NCBI GenBank assembly: GCA_003215725.1
Contig: QCJX01000008.1
Span: 1-63,713 of the forward strand
Direction: 5' to 3'
DNA from: Prochlorococcus sp. AG-409-I11
GTDB lineage: Bacteria > Cyanobacteriota > Cyanobacteriia > PCC-6307 > Cyanobiaceae
DNA: 63,713 bases
A model generated the notes under the pieces. The model saw nothing but the letters and a program-made list of their open reading frames with translations, was not told where the DNA came from and ran no database searches. This document shows positions 55,469 to 63,713 of this stretch, piece after piece. Position 1 is the stretch's first letter. Every line of letters starts with the position of its first letter. Both the position numbers and the translations under genes were made by a program.

Positions 55469-56360
55469 AAAAGTCAGGTTTACTATCCTTATTGTATAAA
55501 TAATCATTGTCATAACTGTCTTTTAAGCCATCATTCAAAGAAATAGTTGGGGTCCAGTTTAAATCAGACTCTATTCTACTGATGTCTGTAAAAAAGTGAC
55601 TAATTCTTAAAGGGAAAGCTTTACGAGCTTTAGGATCTAGTGTGGAGTAGTCAAAATATTTTATTTTAATATCATCTAATTTGAGTCCACATGCTATAGC
55701 TGCTTGACTAGCAAGACCCTTAAAGGTTATAGCCTGTTTACCTGAACAATTATATATACGATTAATTGAGATATCAGCTTCTATGCTTTTAAATATTGCT
55801 TCAGTTAAGTCTGATACATGACCTAATTGAGTAACAATATTACCGTCTGATGGAATTGGTATTGGCTGGTTATTTACTATACGGTCAAAAAACCATTTTT
55901 CTATTGGGTTGTAATTGCCAGGACCATAAATATAGGTTGGTCGGAAACTGGTAAATGGAATACATTCATTAATTAACCAATTTTCAGTTTTCACCTTGCC
56001 AATATGCCTACTTAATGGATCTATCTCACTATTTTCATCAATTGGCAATAGACTTGATGAGGCATATACTCCAGCTGAGCTAATATAAATTAATTTATAC
56101 TTTGGAGGACCTGTTACCTCAATAAGACGCTTGGTATCTTCAAGTTTTCTACCAGAAGTATCTATAATAATATCAAAACTACGTCCATCAAGAAGCTCTA
56201 GGCACTCTTGCTTACTCCTGTCTCCTTTAACATGCTCTATAGATGATGGGAACGGTTGATTACCTCTAGTAAATAAAGTTAGTTCATATCCAGCATTCAT
56301 CAATTTACTTACTAGATATTTACCAACAAAGCGGGTCCCACCCATTACTAGTATTTTCAT
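55446..56360 (-). CDS. NAD-dependent epimerase, CSP41-like
   Basis: A 304-aa extended SDR. The Rossmann start is ILVMGGTRFVGKYLVSKL; YISSAGVYASS and FRPTYIYGPGNYNPIEKWFFDRI are CSP41 landmarks. Plant CSP41 proteins are chloroplast RNA-binding endonucleases; the cyanobacterial homologue may do similar work, but enzymatic sugar-nucleotide epimerase activity is also possible. The frame is open 10 residues upstream; I take the ATG at 56360. Confidence 0.82.
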   Translation of the reverse strand: MKILVMGGTRFVGKYLVSKLMNAGYELTLFTRGNQPFPSSIEHVKGDRSKQECLELLDGRSFDIIIDTSGRKLEDTKRLIEVTGPPKYKLIYISSAGVYASSSLLPIDENSEIDPLSRHIGKVKTENWLINECIPFTSFRPTYIYGPGNYNPIEKWFFDRIVNNQPIPIPSDGNIVTQLGHVSDLTEAIFKSIEADISINRIYNCSGKQAITFKGLASQAAIACGLKLDDIKIKYFDYSTLDPKARKAFPLRISHFFTDISRIESDLNWTPTISLNDGLKDSYDNDYLYNKDSKPDFSMDDLLA

Positions 56361-56459
56361 AGTGATAATTAATTGACCAGTTGTATTCAACAGCGTAGGT
56401 TACCTTATGAATATTCGTCGATGGCTTGCCATCTTCAATGCAACGCTAATTAAGTTCTA

Positions 56460-57227
56460 ATGGAAATTATTCCAGCCATAGACCTTCTTGCAGGGAATTG
56501 TGTACGCCTTAATAAAGGGGACTACCAACAAGTAACACAATTCAATACTGATCCTGTTTCTCAAGCACTAAAATGGCAGGACGATGGTGCAAAAAGACTA
56601 CACTTAGTAGATCTAGATGGAGCGAAAACTGGTCAACCAGTTAACGATTCAAGCATAAGGTCTGTAATCAAGTCACTTGACATTCCAGTTCAATTAGGAG
56701 GAGGTATTAGGTCAGTTGAGCGAGTTGATGACCTACTTAGCTTTGGACTAGACAGAGTAATTTTGGGGACAATTGCCATAGAGAGTCCAGAACTTGTAGT
56801 TCATTTAGCAAATAAATATCCAAAAAGAATAGTAATTGGCATTGATTCAAATGATGGAAAAGTGGCTACTCATGGATGGATCAAACAAAGTGATCTCTTG
56901 GCTACTGATTTAGCCAAAGAGTTATCAAATACTGAAATTGCTGCAATTATAGCAACAGACATAGCAACAGATGGAACATTGTTAGGCCCTAATCTTGAGG
57001 CAATGAAAGAAATAGCATTAGCCAGTAATGTTCCAGTAATAGCGTCAGGGGGAATAGGGTCAATCTCTGATTTAATATCATTAATGAGCCTTGAACATTA
57101 TGGGATTACAGGAGTAATTATTGGCAGAGCATTGTATTCAGGAGAGATAGATCTAAGAGAAGCTATTAAGGTGAGTAGTAATTATCACTTGCAAGATCCT
57201 CTGTCTAAAGACAGTTTTCTCAGCTAA
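56460..57227 (+). CDS. hisA: HisA (phosphoribosylformimino-AICAR isomerase)
   Basis: A 255-aa TIM barrel of histidine synthesis. MEIIPAIDLLAGNCVRLNKGDY at the start, HLVDLDGAKTGQPVN, VQLGGGIRSVERVDD and VIASGGIGSISDL are clear. The two catalytic aspartates are D8 (IPAIDL) and D129 in the second half (ATDIATDGTL region). The length is normal. Confidence 0.96.
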   Translation: MEIIPAIDLLAGNCVRLNKGDYQQVTQFNTDPVSQALKWQDDGAKRLHLVDLDGAKTGQPVNDSSIRSVIKSLDIPVQLGGGIRSVERVDDLLSFGLDRVILGTIAIESPELVVHLANKYPKRIVIGIDSNDGKVATHGWIKQSDLLATDLAKELSNTEIAAIIATDIATDGTLLGPNLEAMKEIALASNVPVIASGGIGSISDLISLMSLEHYGITGVIIGRALYSGEIDLREAIKVSSNYHLQDPLSKDSFLS

Positions 57228-57328
57228 ATTGAAATCTGAACATTAGTAAAATAAAATAAAATTAATCGATCAACACAAAAGGCTGGAGAAATTCAAAAAG
57301 CTAGTTAGATTTAATTTAAGTGGATTAA

Positions 57329-58969
57329 ATGGTGACTGATTTGGCTGACAAAAGCTCACCTCAAATTTTGTTGTTAGCGCCTGACCTCTTAGGAGAATCT
57401 CTAGCTCTTCAATTAAAAAATTTTGAGCCTTCATACGATTTTGTACTCAAAAGCAGTGAATTATCACAAAACCCTTCTTTAATTATTTGGTCAATAGAGG
57501 ATCTTGAACTGCCAAATTCAATTCAGCTCGAATTACGTCATCTAAACAAGCGCTGGAATCCATCACCGGTTTTGATACTTCTGCCTTCAAATATTAGAGT
57601 TAAATCAAGTTTATTATTAGAATTTGACTGCCCAGGAATACTTCAAGACCCAGACCTTAAAACATTACAACAAGCAATATCTACCTTAATAAATGGAGGC
57701 AGAGTATTTAAGTTAAAGTCACCTTCACTAGTTGATGTAAATAAGTCTGGCTCAACTATAGGCTTTGGTCAATGGCTGTTAATTAGTGGAATCCAGCAGA
57801 TAAGACAAGAATTATATTCAATAGACACCTTGATTCAATATTACAAATCAGATAATTTTGCTTACTTAATGTTAAAAGGTAGAAAAAGAGAACTATTAAG
57901 TGCCAAATCATTATTGCTATGGATGTGGGGACCTATTAATTCTTCAGTGGCTACAATTGAAACTAAACCATCATCACCTCAATATACATACGATAGTTAT
58001 GGAACAGATATCACCATTAGTTCACCAGATTCTAGCAGCGTTTGGAAAACAATTTATTCAAGGTTAATAAAAGAGATTGATAGTGAACTTGCAAACACTA
58101 CTGGAAACTTGTTAGCTATTGATGCAATAAATCCAATTAAAAAACAAATTCTATTCACATCTTTATTAAATCAACTTGATTATGTTTTAACTAAACTAAG
58201 GTCATTAAACGACTCCGGTATCAAGAATTTGCAAGTATGGTCTGAATTCCAAACAGAGATTCAACAACAAGCAATAAGGGCTATAGCTGGAAAATATGTA
58301 AGAATATTAAAGGGTGGTGAATCTATCGCAGTAGGTGAGCAATTAACAAGAGATGCAGAAACTATTGGCACTGATGATGAATTACCAGATTCAAAAGTAA
58401 TGTTAGAACCACTCCTATTTGACAAACCAATTGTTATAGATGGTCAACAGTTAGAAGTGAATCATCCGAGAGCATTACTAGAATTAGAAAATTACATTAG
58501 TAATTGGTTAATAAGAACTGGTGAATTAATAAGTTCGGAATTGATAAGTATTTGTGCAGATTGGCCAGAACTACGTACTTACCTTTTAAATCCAAAACTC
58601 TTTAGGACTAGAGAACTAGAAAGGTTTAGGAATCAATTAAATAGTCAAAACCGATGGCAAGAGCTAATCACAAAGCCAATCAGACTTTATGAGAGTCAAA
58701 GACATATTTATAGTTTTCAGAAAGGAAGTATTGTTGACCGGTTAGTTACAGAACTGAGAGACGAGGAACTAAAACAGCTTGGTTGGTGGCAAAAGCAGGT
58801 TGCCTTCCTAGTTGAAGCTCGTGACGCTTTAGCGCCTCAAGTACAAGCTCTTGTAAAGCGTTTTGGAGATTTACTGGTAGTACTACTTACCAAAGTTGTT
58901 GGTCGTGGAATAGGACTAGTTGGTAGGGGAATTGCTCAAGGTATGGGTAGAAGTCTCAGTAGGAGCTAA
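57329..58969 (+). CDS. DUF3685 (Ycf55-like) family protein
   Basis: A 546-aa cyanobacterial/plastid-related protein. A response-regulator-like N-terminal part (QILLLAPDLLGESLALQLKNFEP, LIIWSIEDLELPNS) is followed by the DUF3685/Ycf55 body, and the C-terminus is GVGRGIGLVGRGIAQGMGRS-type glycine-rich. The N-terminus lacks obvious phosphorylation residues. Function unknown. Confidence 0.78.
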   Translation: MVTDLADKSSPQILLLAPDLLGESLALQLKNFEPSYDFVLKSSELSQNPSLIIWSIEDLELPNSIQLELRHLNKRWNPSPVLILLPSNIRVKSSLLLEFDCPGILQDPDLKTLQQAISTLINGGRVFKLKSPSLVDVNKSGSTIGFGQWLLISGIQQIRQELYSIDTLIQYYKSDNFAYLMLKGRKRELLSAKSLLLWMWGPINSSVATIETKPSSPQYTYDSYGTDITISSPDSSSVWKTIYSRLIKEIDSELANTTGNLLAIDAINPIKKQILFTSLLNQLDYVLTKLRSLNDSGIKNLQVWSEFQTEIQQQAIRAIAGKYVRILKGGESIAVGEQLTRDAETIGTDDELPDSKVMLEPLLFDKPIVIDGQQLEVNHPRALLELENYISNWLIRTGELISSELISICADWPELRTYLLNPKLFRTRELERFRNQLNSQNRWQELITKPIRLYESQRHIYSFQKGSIVDRLVTELRDEELKQLGWWQKQVAFLVEARDALAPQVQALVKRFGDLLVVLLTKVVGRGIGLVGRGIAQGMGRSLSRS

Positions 58970-59039
58970 TTTTACAGAGAAATCAATTTTATGACCCAAA
59001 TTGGGTTCTAATTAAAATCACATTACCTATTTATTTCCA

Positions 59040-59603
59040 ATGGCCTCTTTGCTAAAAGTAATATTCAGCTTAATCCTGATTTTCGGATTACATGTAGCAC
59101 CTGTATTTCCAGCTAGAGATACAGATAGCTATGACGGCAATATATTCCCTATATATGCAGGAAATGGGTCTCTTGTTCCACCTAAATCAAACTTATCCGA
59201 TTCTTTAAAGAAGAAAAGAACAAGTGTAATTATCTTCTACTTAGATGACAGCTCAACTAGTAAGGCCTTTGCTCCTGTAGTCTCTGGACTTAAGCTTCTC
59301 TGGAATACATCAATTGACTTAATTCCATTAACTATCGATGAATTTCAAGGGAAACAAAGTAATGACCCTAAAGATGAATCGTATTATTGGCGTGGTAGAA
59401 TTCCTCAAATTGTTGTTATTGACAAAGAAGGACATGTAGTATTAGATAAAGAAGGTCAAACCTCGATTTCTGAAATAAATGAGGCAATTAGTAAAGCAAC
59501 TGGACTTCCTAAGCCAGAGTTTGAGATAACAATTAAAACCTTTAATGATTACAATAGCGAACCCGAGAAGGAAGGCTATACAGCTCCTAGAGAAACATCA
59601 TAA
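59040..59603 (+). CDS. Thylakoid photosystem I accumulation factor (thioredoxin fold)
   Basis: A 187-aa secreted or thylakoid-anchored protein. A signal/anchor segment (LLKVIFSLILIFGLHVAPVFPA) precedes IFPIYAGNGSLVPPK, a thioredoxin-fold body lacking the CxxC (VIIFYLDDSSTSKAFAPVV), then YYWRGRIPQIVVIDKEGHVVLDKEGQ. It matches the cyanobacterial thylakoid membrane photosystem I accumulation factor family. Role: PSI biogenesis. Confidence 0.8.
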   Translation: MASLLKVIFSLILIFGLHVAPVFPARDTDSYDGNIFPIYAGNGSLVPPKSNLSDSLKKKRTSVIIFYLDDSSTSKAFAPVVSGLKLLWNTSIDLIPLTIDEFQGKQSNDPKDESYYWRGRIPQIVVIDKEGHVVLDKEGQTSISEINEAISKATGLPKPEFEITIKTFNDYNSEPEKEGYTAPRETS

Positions 59604-59703
59604 CTACATAAAATATAATATATCATAAAAAAACATTTTATATTGATAATTTGATTAGTATCAATTAAGCCTTAAAATATATAGAATAAAAGATAGAATT
59701 ATC

Positions 59704-60873
59704 ATGCTAAGCCCTATTAACCTTTCTATAATAATTATAATTTTACTTATAATTCTAGAAATAAGGCACAATTCAAAGCCAACTTCTCCATTAAAGATTC
59801 ACGGTATTGATTGGAAGTTGACTAAAGAAAAAAAAATAATTCAAGTTACAGGGTGGGTGGAAATAACAAATCAACACAAGAATATGGAAGTGATGATTCC
59901 ATCATTCAAGATTAAGCCTGTACTTCTTGGGAAAGGGGATATAAGTAAAATCAACGTTATTACAAAGGTAATTCCATACCATCCTGATGCGGATGAACGA
60001 AATGACAATTATTGGGCAGCTTATATATTAAAGGCAAGAAAAAAAACCAAGGTTTTCATTAGTTTTACATTTGACAAATTAGAGGATCTAAACAACTATA
60101 TCTCTGTAGAAAATATCTGGATAGAAATTAATTGGATAAATTATGGTCCTTTTGGTAGATTAAAGATTAAAGAAGGCTTTGTATTTCCGATAAAAAGACC
60201 AGAAAGGCTAACTCCTGCAAATTCCTACTTTAAAAAAGTAAATGGTAGTAGAATTTTACCAATAAAAACTCATATGCTTGGAACATTAGATGATATCGAA
60301 AAGGTAATGGATTATTATACATCTGGCTTAACTAAATCTGGAGACATATTAACTATTGGAGAATCACCCTTGGCTATTTTACAAGGACGTTATATTAACC
60401 CAAGTAGCCTAAAAACAGATTGGTTGACAAGATTATTATGTAAGGGTTTTCATCCTACTAGCAGTTTAGCAACTGCTTGTGGGATGCAATCATTGATAAA
60501 TATTGTTGGTCCCACAAGAATAATCCTTTCTTTGTTAATCGGATCAGCATTTAAGTTGATAGGCATTAAAGGTATGTTTTATCGTTTAGCTGGCGACCAA
60601 GCTCGTCTTATAGATGACATAACAGGGACAACACCACCATATGATCAAACTATTGTTTTAGGGCCTAAATCTCCAAATAATTTCTGTAATCAATTCTCAA
60701 GCAAATTAGGAATATCAATTGCAATTGTTGATGTAAATGATCTTGGTCGTGTCAAAATTCTAGCCTCGAGCAAAGGTTGTAATGAAAAGATTTTAAAAAA
60801 TGCACTTATCTCAAACCCTGCAGGTAATGCCAATGAGCAGACACCACTGGTTTTGATAAGACCTCTTAAATAA
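59704..60873 (+). CDS. F420-0:gamma-glutamyl ligase-like protein
   Basis: A 389-aa protein. A membrane-anchor helix (about 4-19) is followed by a cyanobacterial N-terminal domain, then the CofE-like core (about 170-389) with GDILTIGESPLAILQGRYI, FHPTSSLATACGMQSLI and YRLAGDQARLIDDITGTTPPYDQ. Cyanobacteria are not known F420 producers of the classical type, so the actual substrate is uncertain. Confidence 0.78.
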   Translation: MLSPINLSIIIIILLIILEIRHNSKPTSPLKIHGIDWKLTKEKKIIQVTGWVEITNQHKNMEVMIPSFKIKPVLLGKGDISKINVITKVIPYHPDADERNDNYWAAYILKARKKTKVFISFTFDKLEDLNNYISVENIWIEINWINYGPFGRLKIKEGFVFPIKRPERLTPANSYFKKVNGSRILPIKTHMLGTLDDIEKVMDYYTSGLTKSGDILTIGESPLAILQGRYINPSSLKTDWLTRLLCKGFHPTSSLATACGMQSLINIVGPTRIILSLLIGSAFKLIGIKGMFYRLAGDQARLIDDITGTTPPYDQTIVLGPKSPNNFCNQFSSKLGISIAIVDVNDLGRVKILASSKGCNEKILKNALISNPAGNANEQTPLVLIRPLK

Positions 60874-60928
60874 TTTTAATGCAAAAGCCAAATTAATTGA
60901 TAGATTTAAAGAAAGAACTCTTAGGAAA

Positions 60929-61978
60929 GTGATTGATACAAGCAAGAGACTTCTACAAGTAGAGCGACTCAAAGCCAGTCATTTTCAATTATTCTCGAAT
61001 GTCGAAAACAAATCGACGGTTCAATGGCTGCAATCGATGGTAATGAGAGGTTGGATTTCGACAGCAGAGAAACAGTTATCTAATATTCTCCCAGCAAGTC
61101 AACCTATCTGCGTAGTTGCAATAGAAAATAAAGTTATTTTGGCATATTTGATCATTAAACCTAATAATAAAAGAAGAAGTTGCTTGAACATATCCTTTCC
61201 TAGATTTTTGGCCTCTTCAGTGAATTTTAGCCCTTTAGAAATACAGGAAATATTAATGCAAGAGGCTATTGAAATTGAGAGTCAAAAAACCTATCAGACG
61301 TGGCTAGCAAGATCTCCATCAAGTAGCACTGATAATATAGCAATTGCAAGAGAGATTGGTTTCCAACCAATTAAGTTAATTAGAAGATGGAAACCAAATA
61401 AAGCAGTTGATGAAATCAAAAGACCAAGCTGTAACTTATGTACAGGCCTTGAGATTGAGCCCTTAAGAAGAAGCAATGCTTTCCTATTATGGCAGTTAGT
61501 GCAAATTAATGAATCAATACAAATAAGACAATCTATAGATAATCAATGGACAGACTTACTATCCAGAAGTTCTAAAGGAAGTCGCTTACTAATAAAACAC
61601 GGAAGCAACACAAAAAACTGTATATTTGGTTTAATTAATGTTGAAACTCTAGATGAATCAATTACATTAAAGCTTGTACGAAATATTGCATGGGATTCTA
61701 GTTTAAATAATGCAATTCCAAATATTTTAGCTAATACTAAGAATCAAATCCCAAACGTAGTATTAGAAACATCAAATGAAGATGATCAATTAAATAATCT
61801 ATTGAATAAAGAAGGTTGGATAAACTACCAAGATATAATTCTGTTATGTAGAGGCATGTGGAGAAGGCAAATTACAAGAAGACATATTAATTCAACTAAT
61901 TCTATAGATTCCATGATTGAAAGACTTCAACCAAAACAGCAACCACAATTACCAACTCCAAGTATGTGTCCAAGGTAA
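60929..61978 (+). CDS. GNAT-like protein upstream of ruvX
   Basis: A 349-aa soluble protein. The N-terminal half resembles a GNAT acetyltransferase (HFQLFSNV, AIENKVILAYLIIKPN, EIGFQPIKLIRRWKP), and the second half may be a further, diverged GNAT copy. The GTG start at 60929 is preceded by AGGA at good spacing. The following ruvX starts four bases after its stop, so they are co-transcribed. Function unknown. Confidence 0.72.
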   Translation: MIDTSKRLLQVERLKASHFQLFSNVENKSTVQWLQSMVMRGWISTAEKQLSNILPASQPICVVAIENKVILAYLIIKPNNKRRSCLNISFPRFLASSVNFSPLEIQEILMQEAIEIESQKTYQTWLARSPSSSTDNIAIAREIGFQPIKLIRRWKPNKAVDEIKRPSCNLCTGLEIEPLRRSNAFLLWQLVQINESIQIRQSIDNQWTDLLSRSSKGSRLLIKHGSNTKNCIFGLINVETLDESITLKLVRNIAWDSSLNNAIPNILANTKNQIPNVVLETSNEDDQLNNLLNKEGWINYQDIILLCRGMWRRQITRRHINSTNSIDSMIERLQPKQQPQLPTPSMCPR

Positions 61979-61982
61979 AAAA

Positions 61983-62462
61983 ATGATTAGGCCAAATCCT
62001 AGATCAATATTAAGTGTTGATGTAGGTCAAAAAAGAATTGGTATCGCAGGTTGTGATCCACTTGGAATCACAGTGACCATTCTTCCAGCACTAAAAAGAA
62101 AAACCTTTAATGATGATTTTAAATATCTAGAAATTTGTTGTCTGAACAGAAAAGTTGAAGGTCTAGTGTTTGGATTACCCTTAGATCAAAAGGGTCTGAA
62201 AACAAGGCAATCTATTCATTGTGAAAAATATGGAAAACGGATGGCACAAGCACTTAAATTACCAATGGCTTTTGTTAATGAACAATGCAGTACTTGGGTA
62301 GCAGAAGAATTACACAATCTAAGGAATGATAGATCAGGAAAGCTTGACAGTGCTTCTGCAGCATTGTTATTGGAACAATGGCTAAAAGAAGGACCTGAGT
62401 TGGAACCGGTCTACATGGCGGCCTATCAAAACAACAATTCGTCCAGAAATGATCGATCCTGA
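61983..62462 (+). CDS. ruvX: Pre-16S rRNA nuclease / Holliday resolvase YqgF (RuvX)
   Basis: A 159-aa RNase H-fold protein. The core starts with ILSVDVGQKRIGIAGCDPLG (catalytic Asp), continues with GLVFGLPLDQKG and ends with DSASAALLLEQWL. The family is called RuvX/YqgF and acts on 16S rRNA 5' ends. The open frame reaches back to 61917 inside the GNAT-like gene, but the ATG at 61983 fits the family start. Confidence 0.88.
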   Translation: MIRPNPRSILSVDVGQKRIGIAGCDPLGITVTILPALKRKTFNDDFKYLEICCLNRKVEGLVFGLPLDQKGLKTRQSIHCEKYGKRMAQALKLPMAFVNEQCSTWVAEELHNLRNDRSGKLDSASAALLLEQWLKEGPELEPVYMAAYQNNNSSRNDRS

Positions 62463-62483
62463 TTAACAATGCAATGCTCCTAG

Positions 62484-63023
62484 ATGTCTTCTTCAAGCAC
62501 AAGCAATAGCGGTGAAGTCTCAACCATCCTTATCAAGGATGGTCAAGGGAGTCAATTACTTTGTTTTATAGAGCATCTAATACCGATAGAAGGCTCCGAT
62601 TATGCTCTGCTAACACCTGTGGATACTCCTGTCTCACTGTTTCGATTACAAGACGATAGAGACCCTGAACTAATTGAAACGATCGATAAGAGTGAACCAA
62701 TACTTCAAGTAGCAGACGTTGTCCTTCAAGAACATGATCTCAAGCTAATCAGATCAGCTGTCACTCTTACTGTGTCAGGAGAGTTAGACGAACCTGAACC
62801 AGAAGAACTTGAAGAGGATGACATTGATGATGAATCGGAAACTTATGAACTCCTGGTTAGTTTCAGAGTAGATAACCATGAATATGGACTTTATATACCT
62901 TTAGACCCATTTTTTATAGTTGCAAAATTAAATAATGGAGAAGCTATTCTTGTAGAAGATGAAGAATTTGACAAGGTTCAACCTTTGATAGAGAAAGAGC
63001 TAGATGAGAGGGATCTAAATTAA
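62484..63023 (+). CDS. DUF3727 family protein
   Basis: A 179-aa acidic soluble protein of the cyanobacterial/plastid DUF3727 family. Two similar segments (LLCFIEHLIPIEGSDYALLTPVD and LLVSFRVDNHEYGLYIPLDPFF) suggest an internal duplication; ILVEDEEFDKVQPLIEKELDE ends it. It is often located next to ruvX and YqeG in cyanobacteria, as here. The next gene starts 2 bases later. Confidence 0.82.
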   Translation: MSSSSTSNSGEVSTILIKDGQGSQLLCFIEHLIPIEGSDYALLTPVDTPVSLFRLQDDRDPELIETIDKSEPILQVADVVLQEHDLKLIRSAVTLTVSGELDEPEPEELEEDDIDDESETYELLVSFRVDNHEYGLYIPLDPFFIVAKLNNGEAILVEDEEFDKVQPLIEKELDERDLN

Positions 63024-63025
63024 GA

Positions 63026-63532
63026 ATGATGAATAAGTGGCTAAATCCAGACTGGGAACCAGGGATAGGTGTTCAAAGTATTCCTCACCAAATTCTAATT
63101 AAAAAAGGTATTAAAGCCTTATTTCTAGATGTAGATGGAACCTTAATTCAAGGTAGAAGAGTTATTATTCATCAATCAGTAATAGATTGGGTAACTGAAG
63201 CTAAGAAGTACCAATTTATTCATCTTGTAAGCAATAATCCCTCAAAGAAAAGAATTGAATCAATAGCAAATAGATTAGGAATAACATATACTAATAGTGC
63301 TGCAAAACCAAGTAGCAAGGCAATTAAAAATAAACTAAAAGATTTGAACTTAAAGCCTTCACAAATCGCTATTATAGGAGACAGAATATTCACAGATGTA
63401 CTTGTTGGGAACAGATTAGGTTTTTATACAATTTTAGTGAAACCATTAGACTTAAATGGTCAACCTGTAAATAACCTCCTTCAACAACTTGAAAAGTGCC
63501 TTGCCAAAATTATTGGTGGGAGCGTTAAATGA
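63026..63532 (+). CDS. YqeG-family HAD phosphatase
   Basis: A 168-aa HAD IIIA-type phosphatase. The nucleophile motif is [10 protein letters not shown] (DxDGT), motif II is VSNNPSKKR and motif IV is [15 protein letters not shown]. It belongs to the YqeG group found in cyanobacteria and plastids (phosphatidylglycerophosphate phosphatase-like in plants). Its stop overlaps the proB start by four bases (ATGA). Confidence 0.88.
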   Translation: MMNKWLNPDWEPGIGVQSIPHQILIKKGIKALFLDVDGTLIQGRRVIIHQSVIDWVTEAKKYQFIHLVSNNPSKKRIESIANRLGITYTNSAAKPSSKAIKNKLKDLNLKPSQIAIIGDRIFTDVLVGNRLGFYTILVKPLDLNGQPVNNLLQQLEKCLAKIIGGSVK

Positions 63533-63713
63533 GCATTACAGTGATAAAAATAGGGACAAGTTTACTAAGAGGTACATCTAATCTTTCAACATTAGAAATT
63601 ATAAGATCTTATTGCTCTTCAATTGCTCATAGCAAAGTAAATGGATCTAAAGTGATCTTAGTTACTAGTGGTGCAGTAGGTCTTGGCTGCAATAAACTAA
63701 ACATAAAAGAACG
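63529..63713 (+). CDS. proB: Glutamate 5-kinase, N-terminal part (cut by window end)
   Basis: The first ~61 residues of an amino-acid-kinase protein: [27 protein letters not shown]. These are diagnostic of ProB, the first enzyme of proline synthesis. The frame runs off the window. It overlaps the YqeG gene by four bases. Confidence 0.9.
   Translation, partial: MSITVIKIGTSLLRGTSNLSTLEIIRSYCSSIAHSKVNGSKVILVTSGAVGLGCNKLNIKE

Overview
The window is AT-rich, densely coded bacterial chromosome. Its content points to Prochlorococcus, most likely a low-light or otherwise pcb-rich lineage. The main reasons are a Pcb-type chlorophyll a/b antenna gene, magnesium chelatase ChlH, a PSII small subunit (Psb30), a Zam-type RNB protein, a photosystem I accumulation factor, and many cyanobacterium-restricted families (DUF2996, DUF3038, DUF4335, DUF2949, DUF3386, DUF3318, DUF3685, DUF3727, DUF6447, DUF6737, CGLD27). 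I see no rRNA, CRISPR array, transposase or phage gene. Strain assignment is inference. All domain calls come from reading the translations, not from searches.

Left part (1-36 kb): the end of recJ, psb30, a Cys-cluster protein and a split GDT1/Mn-type exporter pair come first. Then zam, ubiX, tldD, tldE, fmt, a TerC protein and mfd follow. A block of small membrane and hypothetical genes leads to the DUF4335/DUF3038 pair, apt, a quinone-ring hydroxylase, dapB and the large chlH. The reverse-strand cluster folP-tpiA-S4 protein is divergent from an MsbA-like ABC exporter. carB is followed by a forward cluster of DUF3318, rsfS, CGLD27 and asparaginase. An initiator tRNA with a terminator closes this part.

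Middle part (36.7-50 kb) is the accessory-like region. It has an outer-membrane beta-barrel gene, a three-gene ABC-2 export system, and a Rieske oxygenase that may be the Prochlorococcus chlorophyllide a oxygenase. The core is an iron-themed neighbourhood: flavodoxin, an ABC ATPase with no recognisable start codon, a zinc-ribbon membrane protein, a peroxiredoxin-like protein, ferritin, Pcb antenna, a Cys-rich Crp/Fnr-type regulator, a 90-aa protein, a second divergent ferritin, a 43-aa Cys/Lys-rich peptide and a FutC-like iron ATPase. Together these would replace ferredoxin, store iron, add chlorophyll antenna and import iron. GATAAT-like hexamers in front of flavodoxin and in front of the Cys-rich peptide suggest Fur control. 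Several inverted repeats lie in the other intergenic regions.

Right part (50.3-63.7 kb) returns to housekeeping genes: a TVP38/TMEM64 protein, nth, an atypical SDR, GNAT proteins, a PPC-glutaredoxin fusion, pgsA, a CSP41-like epimerase, hisA, DUF3685, the PSI accumulation factor, an F420 ligase-like protein, ruvX, DUF3727, a YqeG-type HAD phosphatase and the start of proB, which is cut by the window edge.
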